The notes beneath the pieces are model-generated. The model was not told the DNA's origin and did not search any database. It saw only the letters and a program-made list of their open reading frames with translations. A program made the translations under genes and the position numbers. A DNA stretch of 64,000 bases from Burkholderiales bacterium (GTDB lineage Bacteria > Pseudomonadota > Gammaproteobacteria > Burkholderiales > Burkholderiaceae_C). The stretch covers positions 1 through 64,000 of the forward strand of contig CANCVB010000013.1 in assembly GCA_947381415.1 (NCBI GenBank), written 5' to 3'. Positions 19,765 through 28,128 of this stretch are shown piece by piece (within the stretch, counting starts at the first letter, position 1; each line of letters opens with the position of its first letter).

Positions 19765-19773
19765 TTGGTAAAC

Positions 19774-19795
19774 ACCTCTTAAACTGCTAAGAGGT
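19774..19795. repeat. Inverted repeat over the ribosome site
   Basis: ACCTCTTA-AACTGC-TAAGAGGT, perfect 8-bp arms with a 6-nt loop, ending 10 bp before the adhesin start codon. One arm contains the AGAGGT Shine-Dalgarno on the minus strand. It could be an operator for the winged-helix regulator encoded upstream or an RNA hairpin that hides the ribosome site. Confidence 0.55.
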
Positions 19796-19884
19796 AAATT
19801 TAATACCAAATATATCTATAAGTCAATAATTTGAATAATAATTGAAACTTATTAAGTATTTTCAAAGCGGCGCTGGCCGGGCGT

Positions 19885-20232
19885 TTACTCGGTCGCGCAA
19901 GCCTGCACCAAAGCCGCAGCTATCTCATCAAACAGGTTCAGGGCCGCAGCGGTGGGAACCAAAAACTTGGTGCGTCGGTTACCGGCATCGTGCACCAAAT
20001 CGATCATGCCTGCATGCAGCAAATCGTCAATCTTGCGGTGGTTTTTGGCGGGTGAGCCAATGCGGCGTATTTGCATGGCTTGCGACACATTCAAGGGGGT
20101 GCCGCATTCGTGGGCGACGGTGACCGCCAACAATAACAATTTGGCATCGTTGTCCGGCAAACTCGCGCTGTGCACTTCTTCCATCTTGTTCACGCTGGAC
20201 AAAAAGCGCACAAGGCAATCTCTCTTTTTCAT
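19885..20232 (-). CDS. Small winged-helix regulator
   Basis: 115 residues from MKKRDCLVRFLSSV. The middle and end (NVSQAMQIRRIGSPAKNHRKIDDLLHAG, written here only in part: LNVSQAMQIRR, KIDDLLHAGMI, NRRTKFLVPT) look like a winged helix of MarR/ArsR size, with recognition helix and beta wing. It lies 120 bp upstream of the adhesin gene on the same strand and may control it. No strong Shine-Dalgarno was seen; an upstream ATG at 20379 would add 49 residues that look unlike coding sequence. The 165 bp in front of it are AT-rich. Confidence 0.65.
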   Translation of the reverse strand: MKKRDCLVRFLSSVNKMEEVHSASLPDNDAKLLLLAVTVAHECGTPLNVSQAMQIRRIGSPAKNHRKIDDLLHAGMIDLVHDAGNRRTKFLVPTAAALNLFDEIAAALVQACATE

Positions 20233-20397
20233 GACAACTTTATTTAGGCGGAACCCTAGAACATACAAGAGATTCGTGCATTTTGTATTGACCAAGCACA
20301 AGGATGGAATATTTTCGACAACTGTTTTAAACAAGAAACTTTTATCGAAAACACCGATATTGCCCAAGGATGCTTTCAAACAAGGGCGTCCCTGCGT

Positions 20398-21213
20398 TTA
20401 TGTGTGCAGTTGCGTACGCAGTGCCATGGCGGCAGCCCGTGCGGCGCTGGCAAAGTCCTCGCCCTGTGAAGCGTAAAGCACCGCCCGCGAAGCATTCACC
20501 ACAATGGTTCCTGTGTCTGTCAAGCCGGCTTTTAAGGTGGCTTGGGCATCGCCCCCTTGGGTGCCCACACCGGGAATCAACAAGGGCAAGCTTGGCGCGA
20601 TCGCACGCACGCGGGCGATCTCTTGGGGATAGGTGGCGCCCACCACCAAGCCCAATTGCCCATTCAGATTCCAAGGCCCTTGGGCCAGTTGGGCGATGTG
20701 TTCATACAAACGCGGCTGACCTGCGGGCTCTGCCAGCCGCTGGTTTTGCAAATCGTCCCCCCCGGGGTTGGAGGTGCGGCACAGCAAAAAAGCCCCTTTG
20801 CCGTGGTACTTCAAATAAGGCGCCACGGAATCAAAGCCCATGAAGGGCGACAGCGTGACGGCATCAGCGCCATAGCGCTCGAAGGCCTCGATCGCGTACT
20901 GCTCGGCGGTGCTGCCGATGTCGCCGCGCTTGGCGTCCAAAATCACTGGCACGCCAGGGGCGACCTGGCGCATGTGGGCGATCAAGCGCTCAAGCTGGGC
21001 TTCAGCGCGGTGGGCTGCGAAGTAGGCAATTTGCGGTTTAAAGGCACACACCACATCATGGGTCGCATCCACGATGTGCGCGCAAAAATCAAAAATACGC
21101 GAGGCATCTTGCCCCAGTGTGGCGGGGAACTTGCGTGGTTCGGGGTCGAGTCCCACACACAGCAAAGACTGGTTGGTGTGGGTGGCGGCGGCGAGTTGCT
21201 CTAAAAAGGTCAT
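20398..21213 (-). CDS. pyrF: Orotidine 5'-phosphate decarboxylase
   Basis: Last step of UMP synthesis, OMP to UMP. 271 residues of the longer (type 2) PyrF subfamily: LLCVGLDPEPRKFP at the start, FKPQIAYFAAH, the catalytic DAKRGDIGSTAEQY, SPFMGFDSVAPYL, and IPGVGTQGGDAQ in the phosphate-binding loop. The start is set at MTFLEQLAAAT, since the frame upstream is not conserved-looking. Divergent from a DMT transporter 40 bp away. Confidence 0.95.
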   Translation of the reverse strand: MTFLEQLAAATHTNQSLLCVGLDPEPRKFPATLGQDASRIFDFCAHIVDATHDVVCAFKPQIAYFAAHRAEAQLERLIAHMRQVAPGVPVILDAKRGDIGSTAEQYAIEAFERYGADAVTLSPFMGFDSVAPYLKYHGKGAFLLCRTSNPGGDDLQNQRLAEPAGQPRLYEHIAQLAQGPWNLNGQLGLVVGATYPQEIARVRAIAPSLPLLIPGVGTQGGDAQATLKAGLTDTGTIVVNASRAVLYASQGEDFASAARAAAMALRTQLHT

Positions 21214-21252
21214 GGCCCATTGTAGAAAGTGTGCAGGCAGTAGCATTGCCGC

Positions 21253-22146
21253 ATGCCTAGACTGTCGCGCCAACACCTGCTGATGCTGATTTTCCTCACC
21301 CTTGTGTGGGGCAGCAATTGGCCTGTCATGAAAATGGGCGTGAGCGGCTACCCGCCATTGACGTTTCGCACCTGGAGTTTGTTGTGCGGCTGGCCAGTGA
21401 TTGGCTTGGTGCTGTGGCGTCTGAAAGTGCCCTTTCGGGTGCCCAGGTCGCAATGGCGAGAGTTGTTCACGCTGGCTTTTTTCAATATGTTCATGTGGTA
21501 CGGCTTGGTGATCGTGGCCTTGGCCTCACTCTCGAGTGGGCGTGCGGCCATCTTGGGCTACACCATGCCAATTTTTTCAGCCTTGTGGGGCGTGATGCTG
21601 TTTCACACGCCACTGCGCATGCGCGGTTGGCTGGGTGTGGCCAGTGCGGCCTTGGCCGCTTTGCTGCTGTTGTGGCACGAGGTCAGCGCCCTCAGCGGTC
21701 ACCCTGTGGGTGTGTTGCTGATCTTGCTGGCCGCAGCATCATGGGGCTATGGCACCCAGCGCATGCGCCACACCACGGCAACGGTGGCGACGCTGACCTT
21801 GGCGTTTTGGATGACGGGTTTAACCACGCTGGTGATGTGCGTGTTGGCATGGCTGTTTGAACCCTGTCCATGGGCCATGCCCAGTGAGCGGGTCTGGTGG
21901 GCCATTGCCTACAACGCAGTGGGTGTGTTTGGCTTTGCCCAGCCCGCGTGGTTGATCTTGGCGCGCAACTTGCCGCCCTTGGCCTCAACGCTCAGCGTGA
22001 TGTTCATTCCCGTGCTGGGGGCCTTCAGTGGCGCTTGGTGGTTGGGCGAGCAATTGCACTGGCAAGACCTGGCTGCGGTCTTGCTGATTGTGTTGGCGAT
22101 TGCCTCGGTGTTATGGCCGGCGCGTGAGGCTGTGCGCCAAGCATAA
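21253..22146 (+). CDS. EamA/DMT-family transporter
   Basis: 297 residues, ten predicted helices in two EamA repeats. Landmarks are LVWGSNWPVMKMGV in helix 1-2, GRAAILGYTMPIFSALW at the end of repeat 1 and PPLASTLSVMFIPVLGAFSGA in repeat 2. Probably exports small metabolites; the substrate is not evident. Its 3' end overlaps the convergent uracil-DNA glycosylase gene by 36 bp, so the final 12 codons of each are antisense to the other. Confidence 0.9.
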   Translation: MPRLSRQHLLMLIFLTLVWGSNWPVMKMGVSGYPPLTFRTWSLLCGWPVIGLVLWRLKVPFRVPRSQWRELFTLAFFNMFMWYGLVIVALASLSSGRAAILGYTMPIFSALWGVMLFHTPLRMRGWLGVASAALAALLLLWHEVSALSGHPVGVLLILLAAASWGYGTQRMRHTTATVATLTLAFWMTGLTTLVMCVLAWLFEPCPWAMPSERVWWAIAYNAVGVFGFAQPAWLILARNLPPLASTLSVMFIPVLGAFSGAWWLGEQLHWQDLAAVLLIVLAIASVLWPAREAVRQA

Positions 22147-22962
22147 ATCGGCCCACGCCTTGGCTTTGTCCAGCGGCGTGCGCAGCAAGGATTGGGGCGT
22201 GTAGGTCACCACCACCGGCGTGTTGGCAAACTGGTGCACCTGGCCGCGCTGCTTGCCCAATGGCAATGCCGCCAGTTGCGCAGACGTGTCAGACAACACA
22301 CTTTGCACCGCCCAACGACCCATGGCGAGAATGACTTGCGGCTGCAGCAAAGCCACTTGGCGCGCTAAGTAGGCGCGGCATTGTTGCAGTTCATCGGGGT
22401 GAGGGTTGCGATTGTCGGGAACCCGGCATTTCAAGACGGGCACCACAGTGACACTGGGTGACGCTTGGGCCGCTTGGCGCGACAGACCCAGTGCCGCCAG
22501 CATGGCGTCCAACAACTCACCCTCGGTACCCAACACCAGCGTGGCGTTGCGCTCTTCTTCTTCGGTCGGTGGGTCGGTGACGATCAGCCAATCGGTGCGC
22601 GCGGCATTGTCCAAACGCTGGCCATTTGCAAACACGCTGCGCTGGCGGGTCTCACACAAACCACAGGCTTGGCAAACGCTGGCCGCTTCCTCCAAGCCGC
22701 GCCAATCCATCTGCGACAAGCCTGCAGGCAAAGGCTGGCGCGGTACCGGCGCTGCGACAGGTGCGGCCACAGGTGCAGCCGCAGGTTTGGCCGCCGGTGG
22801 GCGCTCGGGAACCGGCGCAGCAGGGGCCGGTGCACGCGCCCTGGGCGCGGGTACTGGCGCTGCCTCTGGGCTTGGCGTTATCACGGTTGGCGTGGGCTGC
22901 CAGACGCGAACGCCCATGGCCGCCAGCATGGCGCGTTGTCGGGCGTCCAACCAAAGGCTCAT
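22111..22962 (-). CDS. Uracil-DNA glycosylase, iron-sulfur family
   Basis: Removes uracil from DNA. 283 residues from MSLWLDARQRAML. An Ala/Pro-rich linker spans about residues 30-85. The family-4-like catalytic domain follows, with clustered cysteines CQACGLCETR and later KCRVP and QQCRAY (likely 4Fe-4S ligands), and the fold motif LIVTDPPTEEEE. The C-terminus has a LLRTPLDKAKAWADL segment in the place of the usual HPS motif (preceded by YTPQS). The glycine-rich GEAPG motif is replaced by TDPPT, a variant I believe is common in this clade. Operon with rimI and tsaB. Confidence 0.85.
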   Translation of the reverse strand: MSLWLDARQRAMLAAMGVRVWQPTPTVITPSPEAAPVPAPRARAPAPAAPVPERPPAAKPAAAPVAAPVAAPVPRQPLPAGLSQMDWRGLEEAASVCQACGLCETRQRSVFANGQRLDNAARTDWLIVTDPPTEEEERNATLVLGTEGELLDAMLAALGLSRQAAQASPSVTVVPVLKCRVPDNRNPHPDELQQCRAYLARQVALLQPQVILAMGRWAVQSVLSDTSAQLAALPLGKQRGQVHQFANTPVVVTYTPQSLLRTPLDKAKAWADLCLAHSLTRRP

Positions 22963-22972
22963 GCTGGCAATC

Positions 22973-23458
22973 TCACCATTGCAAGCCCATGACCACCGCG
23001 TCTTCACGTTGGTGCAAAGCCAAGGGGTAGTAATCTTTGCGCACGCCTTGTTGCACAAAACCATGGGCTTGGTACAGCGCAATCGCCGCATGGTTGCTGG
23101 CACGCACTTCTAGCCAAATGGCGTGAACCTCGCGCGCCCGCGACCAATCGATCAGGCTTTCCAACAGGTGACTGCCCCAGCCACGGCGTTGAACCCCCGG
23201 GGCCACGGTGATGTTGAGCAAATGCACTTCATCGGCGCCGCGCATGGCCACCAGATAGCCCAGCAAATGCGTGTCTTGAAACCAGACGGGCATGTGGTAG
23301 CCCGAGGCGATGGAGTCGACAAAATTGCCTGGCGTCCAAGGGTGGGAATAAGCGCTTTGCTCCACATGCACGACGGCTGGCACGTGCGCCGGCGACATCG
23401 GCACGGGTTGGATGGTGTCAATAGCGGAGGCCGCGAAAAAAGGCATATTCAAGCGCAT
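22973..23458 (-). CDS. rimI: Ribosomal-protein-alanine N-acetyltransferase RimI
   Basis: GNAT acetyltransferase, 161 residues, acetylating the N-terminal alanine of ribosomal protein S18. It has the acetyl-CoA loop VQRRGWGSHLLESLI, LLNITVAP before it, and the C-terminal NHAAIALYQAHGFVQQGVRKDYY typical of RimI. Start at MRLNMPFF; the second ATG at 23446 is possible. It starts 15 bp after tsaB, the pairing found widely in proteobacteria. Confidence 0.9.
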   Translation of the reverse strand: MRLNMPFFAASAIDTIQPVPMSPAHVPAVVHVEQSAYSHPWTPGNFVDSIASGYHMPVWFQDTHLLGYLVAMRGADEVHLLNITVAPGVQRRGWGSHLLESLIDWSRAREVHAIWLEVRASNHAAIALYQAHGFVQQGVRKDYYPLALHQREDAVVMGLQW

Positions 23459-23472
23459 GGTCAAGCGACAGT

Positions 23473-24180
23473 TTAGGCGCTGCGGGCGGCGCTTTCGGCG
23501 GCGCGCTCGGCGGTGGTGAGTGCCACCTTGTCTCGCACATACAGTGGCAAGGCCTCGCTGGGGGTCACGGTGTCGCCGCGTGCATAGGCCTGTGCAGCCA
23601 AGTCCAACATGGCCAAAGCGTTCGGCCAAGCATCCACCGCCACACCACCTTGCGCCAAGCTGGCCGCGAAAGCATCGGGGTACAGCGCATGTGCGTTGCT
23701 GGCCAAGGCATAGTCCTGCCCGTGCCAAGCGCTTGGCACGGGCAAATGGCCGGGTTCACTCAGAACAGGTGTTTGCAAACATTGCCACGCTTGGCCGTTG
23801 TGCGCGTAGGCCGCCACATAGACCTGCCCCATGCGGGCGTCCAGCACGCAGAGCACCCGCGGTGAATGCTGGTGAGCCGCTTGCGCCAGCATCAGCAAGG
23901 TGTCAATGGGTACCAAGGGCAATTGGGCACCCAACGCCAAGCCTTGGGCGACCGCACAGGCGGTACGCAAACCCGTGAAAGCGCCAGGCCCGCGCCCGAA
24001 AGCCAATGCGTCCAAGCCGTGCAGGGGCAGTTCGGCTGTTTCTAACAAGCCCATGATGACGGGGATCAAGGTGGAGGATGCTTGGGGCCCACCGTTGCCG
24101 TTGTGATGCCAGCGCTGGTGGCCATCGGTCAAGGCCACAGACAGGCGCTCGGTGCTGCAATCGATGGCCAGAAGTTTCAT
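23473..24180 (-). CDS. tsaB: tRNA threonylcarbamoyladenosine protein TsaB
   Basis: Partner of TsaD in making the t6A37 modification of ANN-decoding tRNAs. 235 residues of the ASKHA fold: MKLLAIDCSTERLSVAL at the N-terminus, ALAFGRGPGAFTGLRTACAVAQGLA in the phosphate region and VLDARMGQVYVAAY. The N-terminal half is well conserved and the C-terminal half variable, as expected. It opens the tsaB-rimI-udg operon and begins 7 bp after the DMT transporter upstream, so it may share that transcript. Confidence 0.93.
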   Translation of the reverse strand: MKLLAIDCSTERLSVALTDGHQRWHHNGNGGPQASSTLIPVIMGLLETAELPLHGLDALAFGRGPGAFTGLRTACAVAQGLALGAQLPLVPIDTLLMLAQAAHQHSPRVLCVLDARMGQVYVAAYAHNGQAWQCLQTPVLSEPGHLPVPSAWHGQDYALASNAHALYPDAFAASLAQGGVAVDAWPNALAMLDLAAQAYARGDTVTPSEALPLYVRDKVALTTAERAAESAARSA

Positions 24181-24186
24181 GGTAAA

Positions 24187-25155
24187 TCAGCCTTTGCTGG
24201 CTTTTTGAACGCCGAACAAAATGCCGCAAGTCACCAACAGCAAGCCCACCACCAAGTGCCAGTCCAGCGGCTCGCCCAGCCACCAAACGGCACCCAAGGC
24301 CGACAGTCCCGGCACCAAAGAGGTGATCATGGTCGAGCGCACAGGCCCGTAATGACGAATCATTTGGGTGAAGGTGATGCCTGACATCACCACCGAGCCA
24401 CCCCCTTGAAAGGCGGCTTGAAACAGCACTTCGCTCAGCGGTGCGCTGGGCAAATGGGTATCGAGCACGCCCAAAGCACACAGCGCGGCATAGGCAGGTA
24501 CAAAACTGAAAAATGCAAAACAGGTAATGGCGATGATGGCGGGGATGGCTTGCAAACTGTAGCGACGACTCAGCACACTGTAGGTCGACCAGCAAAACGC
24601 GGCAGCCATGAACAACAGGTCGCCTTTCCAGACCTCGCCACCGTCCAGGGCATGCAGCAAACTGTTGCCACCTACCAGCAAGCCCCCGCCGGTGATGCAG
24701 GCCAAGCCCAACAAACGGTTGCGGTGCAAGCGCTCGCCCAACAAAGGGATGGCCAACAAGCTGGCCCACAAAGCCAAGGTGCCGGGCATGAGCACCGAGC
24801 CGTGGGCGGCTGGGGCAAAGAAGAAGCCGCTGTAAGCCATCACCGCATACAGCAAACCACCAAACAAGCCGCAACGCACCGTCATGGCCCAAGGCAGCGG
24901 CGACAAGCCGCCAAAGGATCCGGCGTCTGCTTGGGTCACACGCATGCGTTTGACCCAGATGAAACCCCAGGGAAGCAAAATCACGCTGGCGCCCACGATG
25001 CGCATACAGGCGATGTCCAAGGGCAGCAAATGGCCTTTGGCGGAAGCGCGGGCGATGACGATGAACGCGGTCCAAATGACCACGGTGATGACCGCTGCAA
25101 GTGCGCCCAGGGTACGCGCAGGCAATTGGCGCAAGCGGTTCAATAAGAAAGACAT
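24187..25155 (-). CDS. EamA/DMT-family transporter
   Basis: 322 residues, ten helices. Landmarks are VIWTAFIVIARASAKGHLLPLD in the first part (shortened here to IARASAKGHLLPLD), MPGTLALWASLLAIPLLGERL at the end of repeat 1 and TSLVPGLSALGAVWWLGEPLDW in repeat 2. It is the last core gene before the AT-rich glycosylation island, from which it diverges across about 48 bp. It precedes tsaB by 7 bp. Confidence 0.9.
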   Translation of the reverse strand: MSFLLNRLRQLPARTLGALAAVITVVIWTAFIVIARASAKGHLLPLDIACMRIVGASVILLPWGFIWVKRMRVTQADAGSFGGLSPLPWAMTVRCGLFGGLLYAVMAYSGFFFAPAAHGSVLMPGTLALWASLLAIPLLGERLHRNRLLGLACITGGGLLVGGNSLLHALDGGEVWKGDLLFMAAAFCWSTYSVLSRRYSLQAIPAIIAITCFAFFSFVPAYAALCALGVLDTHLPSAPLSEVLFQAAFQGGGSVVMSGITFTQMIRHYGPVRSTMITSLVPGLSALGAVWWLGEPLDWHLVVGLLLVTCGILFGVQKASKG

Positions 25156-25203
25156 AACTCAAAAAAATACATTTATAGTAAAGTAGAAAAAACTGAGAAT
25201 GCA

Positions 25204-27042
25204 ATGGTACACATACAAATCGCTTTAACTTTGATATCGTTGATCGGATTTGCTGTCACTGTTAGAGACAAATTCAATACGTCTTTCAGCAATGCATTAT
25301 TTTATGGAGTAATAGGCATATCTATTTTGTTATATATAGGCGGACTCCTCGATTATTTAGAAATAGTGGTCAATAGTATAAGATTTATAGGGTGGATCGG
25401 TTTGCTGGTCTCATTCGCAAGAATTAAAAAAATTCAACTTACCGAACCAGAAGTTTTTCTGATTATTTCAACAACTGTATTTTATGTGTTTTGTCAATCC
25501 GCGTCGTATAGCATTTATCCATTCATTGACGACTACAGTCATTGGGGACGGATGTCAAGGTACATATCAGAAAATAATCGATTAATAATCAATGAAGACC
25601 TGATTGGAGTCAAGGATTATCCGCCTATAGCAGCATTGTTTCATTATTTTTTTACCTATTTCACTGGCCACCAAGACAATATCGCCATATTTGCTAACGG
25701 ACTTCTTCTTATTATTTTCTCATCACCACTGTTTATATCAATCAAGCACTATAGGGAAAAGGAAAGGAAATTTGCATTTGTATTGACTGCATTGGTAATA
25801 TATTCACTTTACTGGGTATTTGGATTGGGTTTACATTCACTTTGGGCAGATTTATTGCTGGGATTTTCTTTTGGTTTAAGCTTGCATGTATATTTTAATC
25901 AAGAAAAAGAAAATAAAAAATTAGCATTATTGTCAATAATTCCCTTGCTTTTATATACTGTACAAATCAAGCAAATAGGAATTTTATTCGCTTTTTTTAC
26001 ACTGACAATAGTTGGGATAGATTATTTAAAAAACCGCAGAACAGACACAGTCAAAAGCATGGCAACCCTGGCGTTCATAGCATTGGCATTAATACTATTT
26101 GAATGGACTTGGAAAAATTACCTTGCAACACATGGCATAGACAGAATTTTTAAAGCAGATATATCAGTGTCAAATATTTTAAGTGCAATTAACCCTGCAA
26201 CTGCTAGTAACCGACATAGCATCACAATCAGCAGATTTATCGATCATATATTTTTCACTCACCATTTATCGACATATTGGTTTATCGGTACGCTATTAAT
26301 ATTTGGCGGAATAATTCAAATAAATAAAATAAACCATTTGCAAGCAAAAATCACTCCATTCATCCTCGCCTATTTGCTTTTTGCAGCCTATCTGATCATT
26401 CTTTTAATACTTTATTTATTTTCATTTGGTGATTATGAAGGGACGCGACTGGCCTCCATTGAAAGATACATGGTTACATACATATTAGGTTTAATCATTT
26501 TCATGGGAGGTGCATTTATCAATGCCGGAACATTAGAGAAATCAAAAAAAATAGCCATATACTTCATTGTTGTTGGGGTTTTTCTGATATTACCAAATAT
26601 TGGTAGGATTATTATAGATACTCTTAAGGTTGGTTTAAATAAGGAGCCTCGAAATGAAGCTGCCGTAATCAAAAATATATCTGATTATGTAAGAGCAAAA
26701 ACCCCGGAAAATTCGAAAATATATATTATTTGGAGTGAAGGTTCTAACGATGAGAGCGTGATATTTTCATATTATTTAATCCCAAGACAAAATAATTCAG
26801 AGTGTATTTTTATTAAACCACCATTGTCCTTAAAATCTGGCGATGATATTTGGTCTTGCACTATGACAATTGAAGAATTCAAGCAAAAATTGGTAGGCTA
26901 CGACTATATTCTCATTGCAAATCCATCTGTAGAGTTTATAAACTATTATTTGCAAAATTTAAATATAGCTTATAATCCATACAATTCAATTTTATTTCAA
27001 ATAGTGGGAGATAAAGAAATGACATTTCAAAAAATCCAATGA
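25204..27042 (+). CDS. Polytopic membrane protein, GT-C glycosyltransferase-like
   Basis: 612 residues with roughly twelve hydrophobic helices through about residue 470, then a soluble tail of about 130 residues. An acidic pair in a loop after early helices (FIDDYSHWGRMSRYI) resembles the catalytic acidic motif of GT-C polyprenyl-phosphate-sugar transferases. Its position ahead of GtrA- and GtrB-like genes makes it the likely periplasmic transferase of a three-part glycosylation system. The sequence is strongly AT-rich and uses AT-ending codons, unlike its neighbours, a sign of transfer. Family not firmly recognised; acceptor unknown. Confidence 0.7.
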   Translation: MVHIQIALTLISLIGFAVTVRDKFNTSFSNALFYGVIGISILLYIGGLLDYLEIVVNSIRFIGWIGLLVSFARIKKIQLTEPEVFLIISTTVFYVFCQSASYSIYPFIDDYSHWGRMSRYISENNRLIINEDLIGVKDYPPIAALFHYFFTYFTGHQDNIAIFANGLLLIIFSSPLFISIKHYREKERKFAFVLTALVIYSLYWVFGLGLHSLWADLLLGFSFGLSLHVYFNQEKENKKLALLSIIPLLLYTVQIKQIGILFAFFTLTIVGIDYLKNRRTDTVKSMATLAFIALALILFEWTWKNYLATHGIDRIFKADISVSNILSAINPATASNRHSITISRFIDHIFFTHHLSTYWFIGTLLIFGGIIQINKINHLQAKITPFILAYLLFAAYLIILLILYLFSFGDYEGTRLASIERYMVTYILGLIIFMGGAFINAGTLEKSKKIAIYFIVVGVFLILPNIGRIIIDTLKVGLNKEPRNEAAVIKNISDYVRAKTPENSKIYIIWSEGSNDESVIFSYYLIPRQNNSECIFIKPPLSLKSGDDIWSCTMTIEEFKQKLVGYDYILIANPSVEFINYYLQNLNIAYNPYNSILFQIVGDKEMTFQKIQ

Positions 27043-28127
27043 AAATCTTTTTATATACAATCACAGGGGGGATCGGATTTATAACGGAGGTATTCATTAT
27101 TTATCTCATGACTGCGATCTATGGACTATCTTTTTTTTATGTTCGGTTCATTTCATTTCCAATCGCTGTTTTTGTGACATGGGTTATTAACAGAAAAATC
27201 ACTTTCACCAGCAAAAATCGAGCGGCTATAGAATTAAGTAAATATCTTGTGATACAAACTATTGGCGCCAGCATTAATTTGTTAATATATTATTTACTGA
27301 TTATAAATTTCAAAACTCAAAATATTCACCCTATATTGGCATTGGCATTTGCAGCATTTGTGAGTATGATCTTTACCTACCAAGCTTCAAACAAGTTAGT
27401 ATTCCCAAAAAACTCTATTATGACAGATATTCATTCAAGTGAGTCAGAGTATTCCGGCCATGAAAATTTGATGGTCATGAAATTTGCAAATAACTACAAC
27501 GATCATTTACAAAACTTGATAAAACCATATTCTAGGCTAGATGGAAAGGCCATGGATTTTGGTGCAGGTATTGGTGCTTTTGCAGGAAAGTCATTATCGA
27601 ATTTTGCAAGTCTTGTTTGTGTGGAACCAGACGCCTTTCAGCAACAACTGCTAAAAAAAACTGGTTTTATAGTTGAGTCAAATTTGGAGAATATTGAAAA
27701 TCAAAGCATTGATTTTATCTACAGTTTTAATGTACTAGAGCATATCGAAGACGACAAACATACAGTCCTCCAGTTGATTGAAAAACTGGCTCCAGGTGGT
27801 ATTATATTTCTATATGTACCAGCATTACAGTTTCTTTTTTCGCAAATGGATAATTCTGTCGGACACTATAGGCGATATAATAAACACAGCTTAAAAACCT
27901 TATTTGATAATCAAAAATTAAATATTATAACCATTGAATTCGTAGATTCAATTGGTGTGGTAGCTACACTTTTATATAAATTTTTCGGAAATAAAAATGG
28001 TAAAATTAATCTGTCGGCACTCAAGACATATGATAAATATATCTTTCCACTAAGTAGGATAGTAGACCGATTGTTGAATAAAATAATTGGAAAAAATATA
28101 TATTTAATCGCACAAAAGGGACTATAG
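27039..28127 (+). CDS. GtrA-like flippase domain fused to SAM methyltransferase
   Basis: 362 residues. Residues about 1-125 form a four-helix GtrA domain (GGIGFITEVFIIYL, WVINRKITF, SNKLVF), the type thought to flip polyprenyl-linked sugars. Residues about 140-362 are a class I methyltransferase: motif I DFGAGIGAF, an acidic end of strand 2 in VCVEPDAF, FIYSFNVLEHIEDD, LAPGGIIFLYVPA, and GHYRRYNKHSL. GtrA is usually a separate small protein, so the fusion is unusual. It overlaps the preceding gene by four bases and is followed one base later by the GT2 gene. AT-rich throughout. The methyl acceptor is unknown; a sugar or the lipid carrier is plausible. Confidence 0.8.
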   Translation: MKIFLYTITGGIGFITEVFIIYLMTAIYGLSFFYVRFISFPIAVFVTWVINRKITFTSKNRAAIELSKYLVIQTIGASINLLIYYLLIINFKTQNIHPILALAFAAFVSMIFTYQASNKLVFPKNSIMTDIHSSESEYSGHENLMVMKFANNYNDHLQNLIKPYSRLDGKAMDFGAGIGAFAGKSLSNFASLVCVEPDAFQQQLLKKTGFIVESNLENIENQSIDFIYSFNVLEHIEDDKHTVLQLIEKLAPGGIIFLYVPALQFLFSQMDNSVGHYRRYNKHSLKTLFDNQKLNIITIEFVDSIGVVATLLYKFFGNKNGKINLSALKTYDKYIFPLSRIVDRLLNKIIGKNIYLIAQKGL

Positions 28128-28128
28128 A

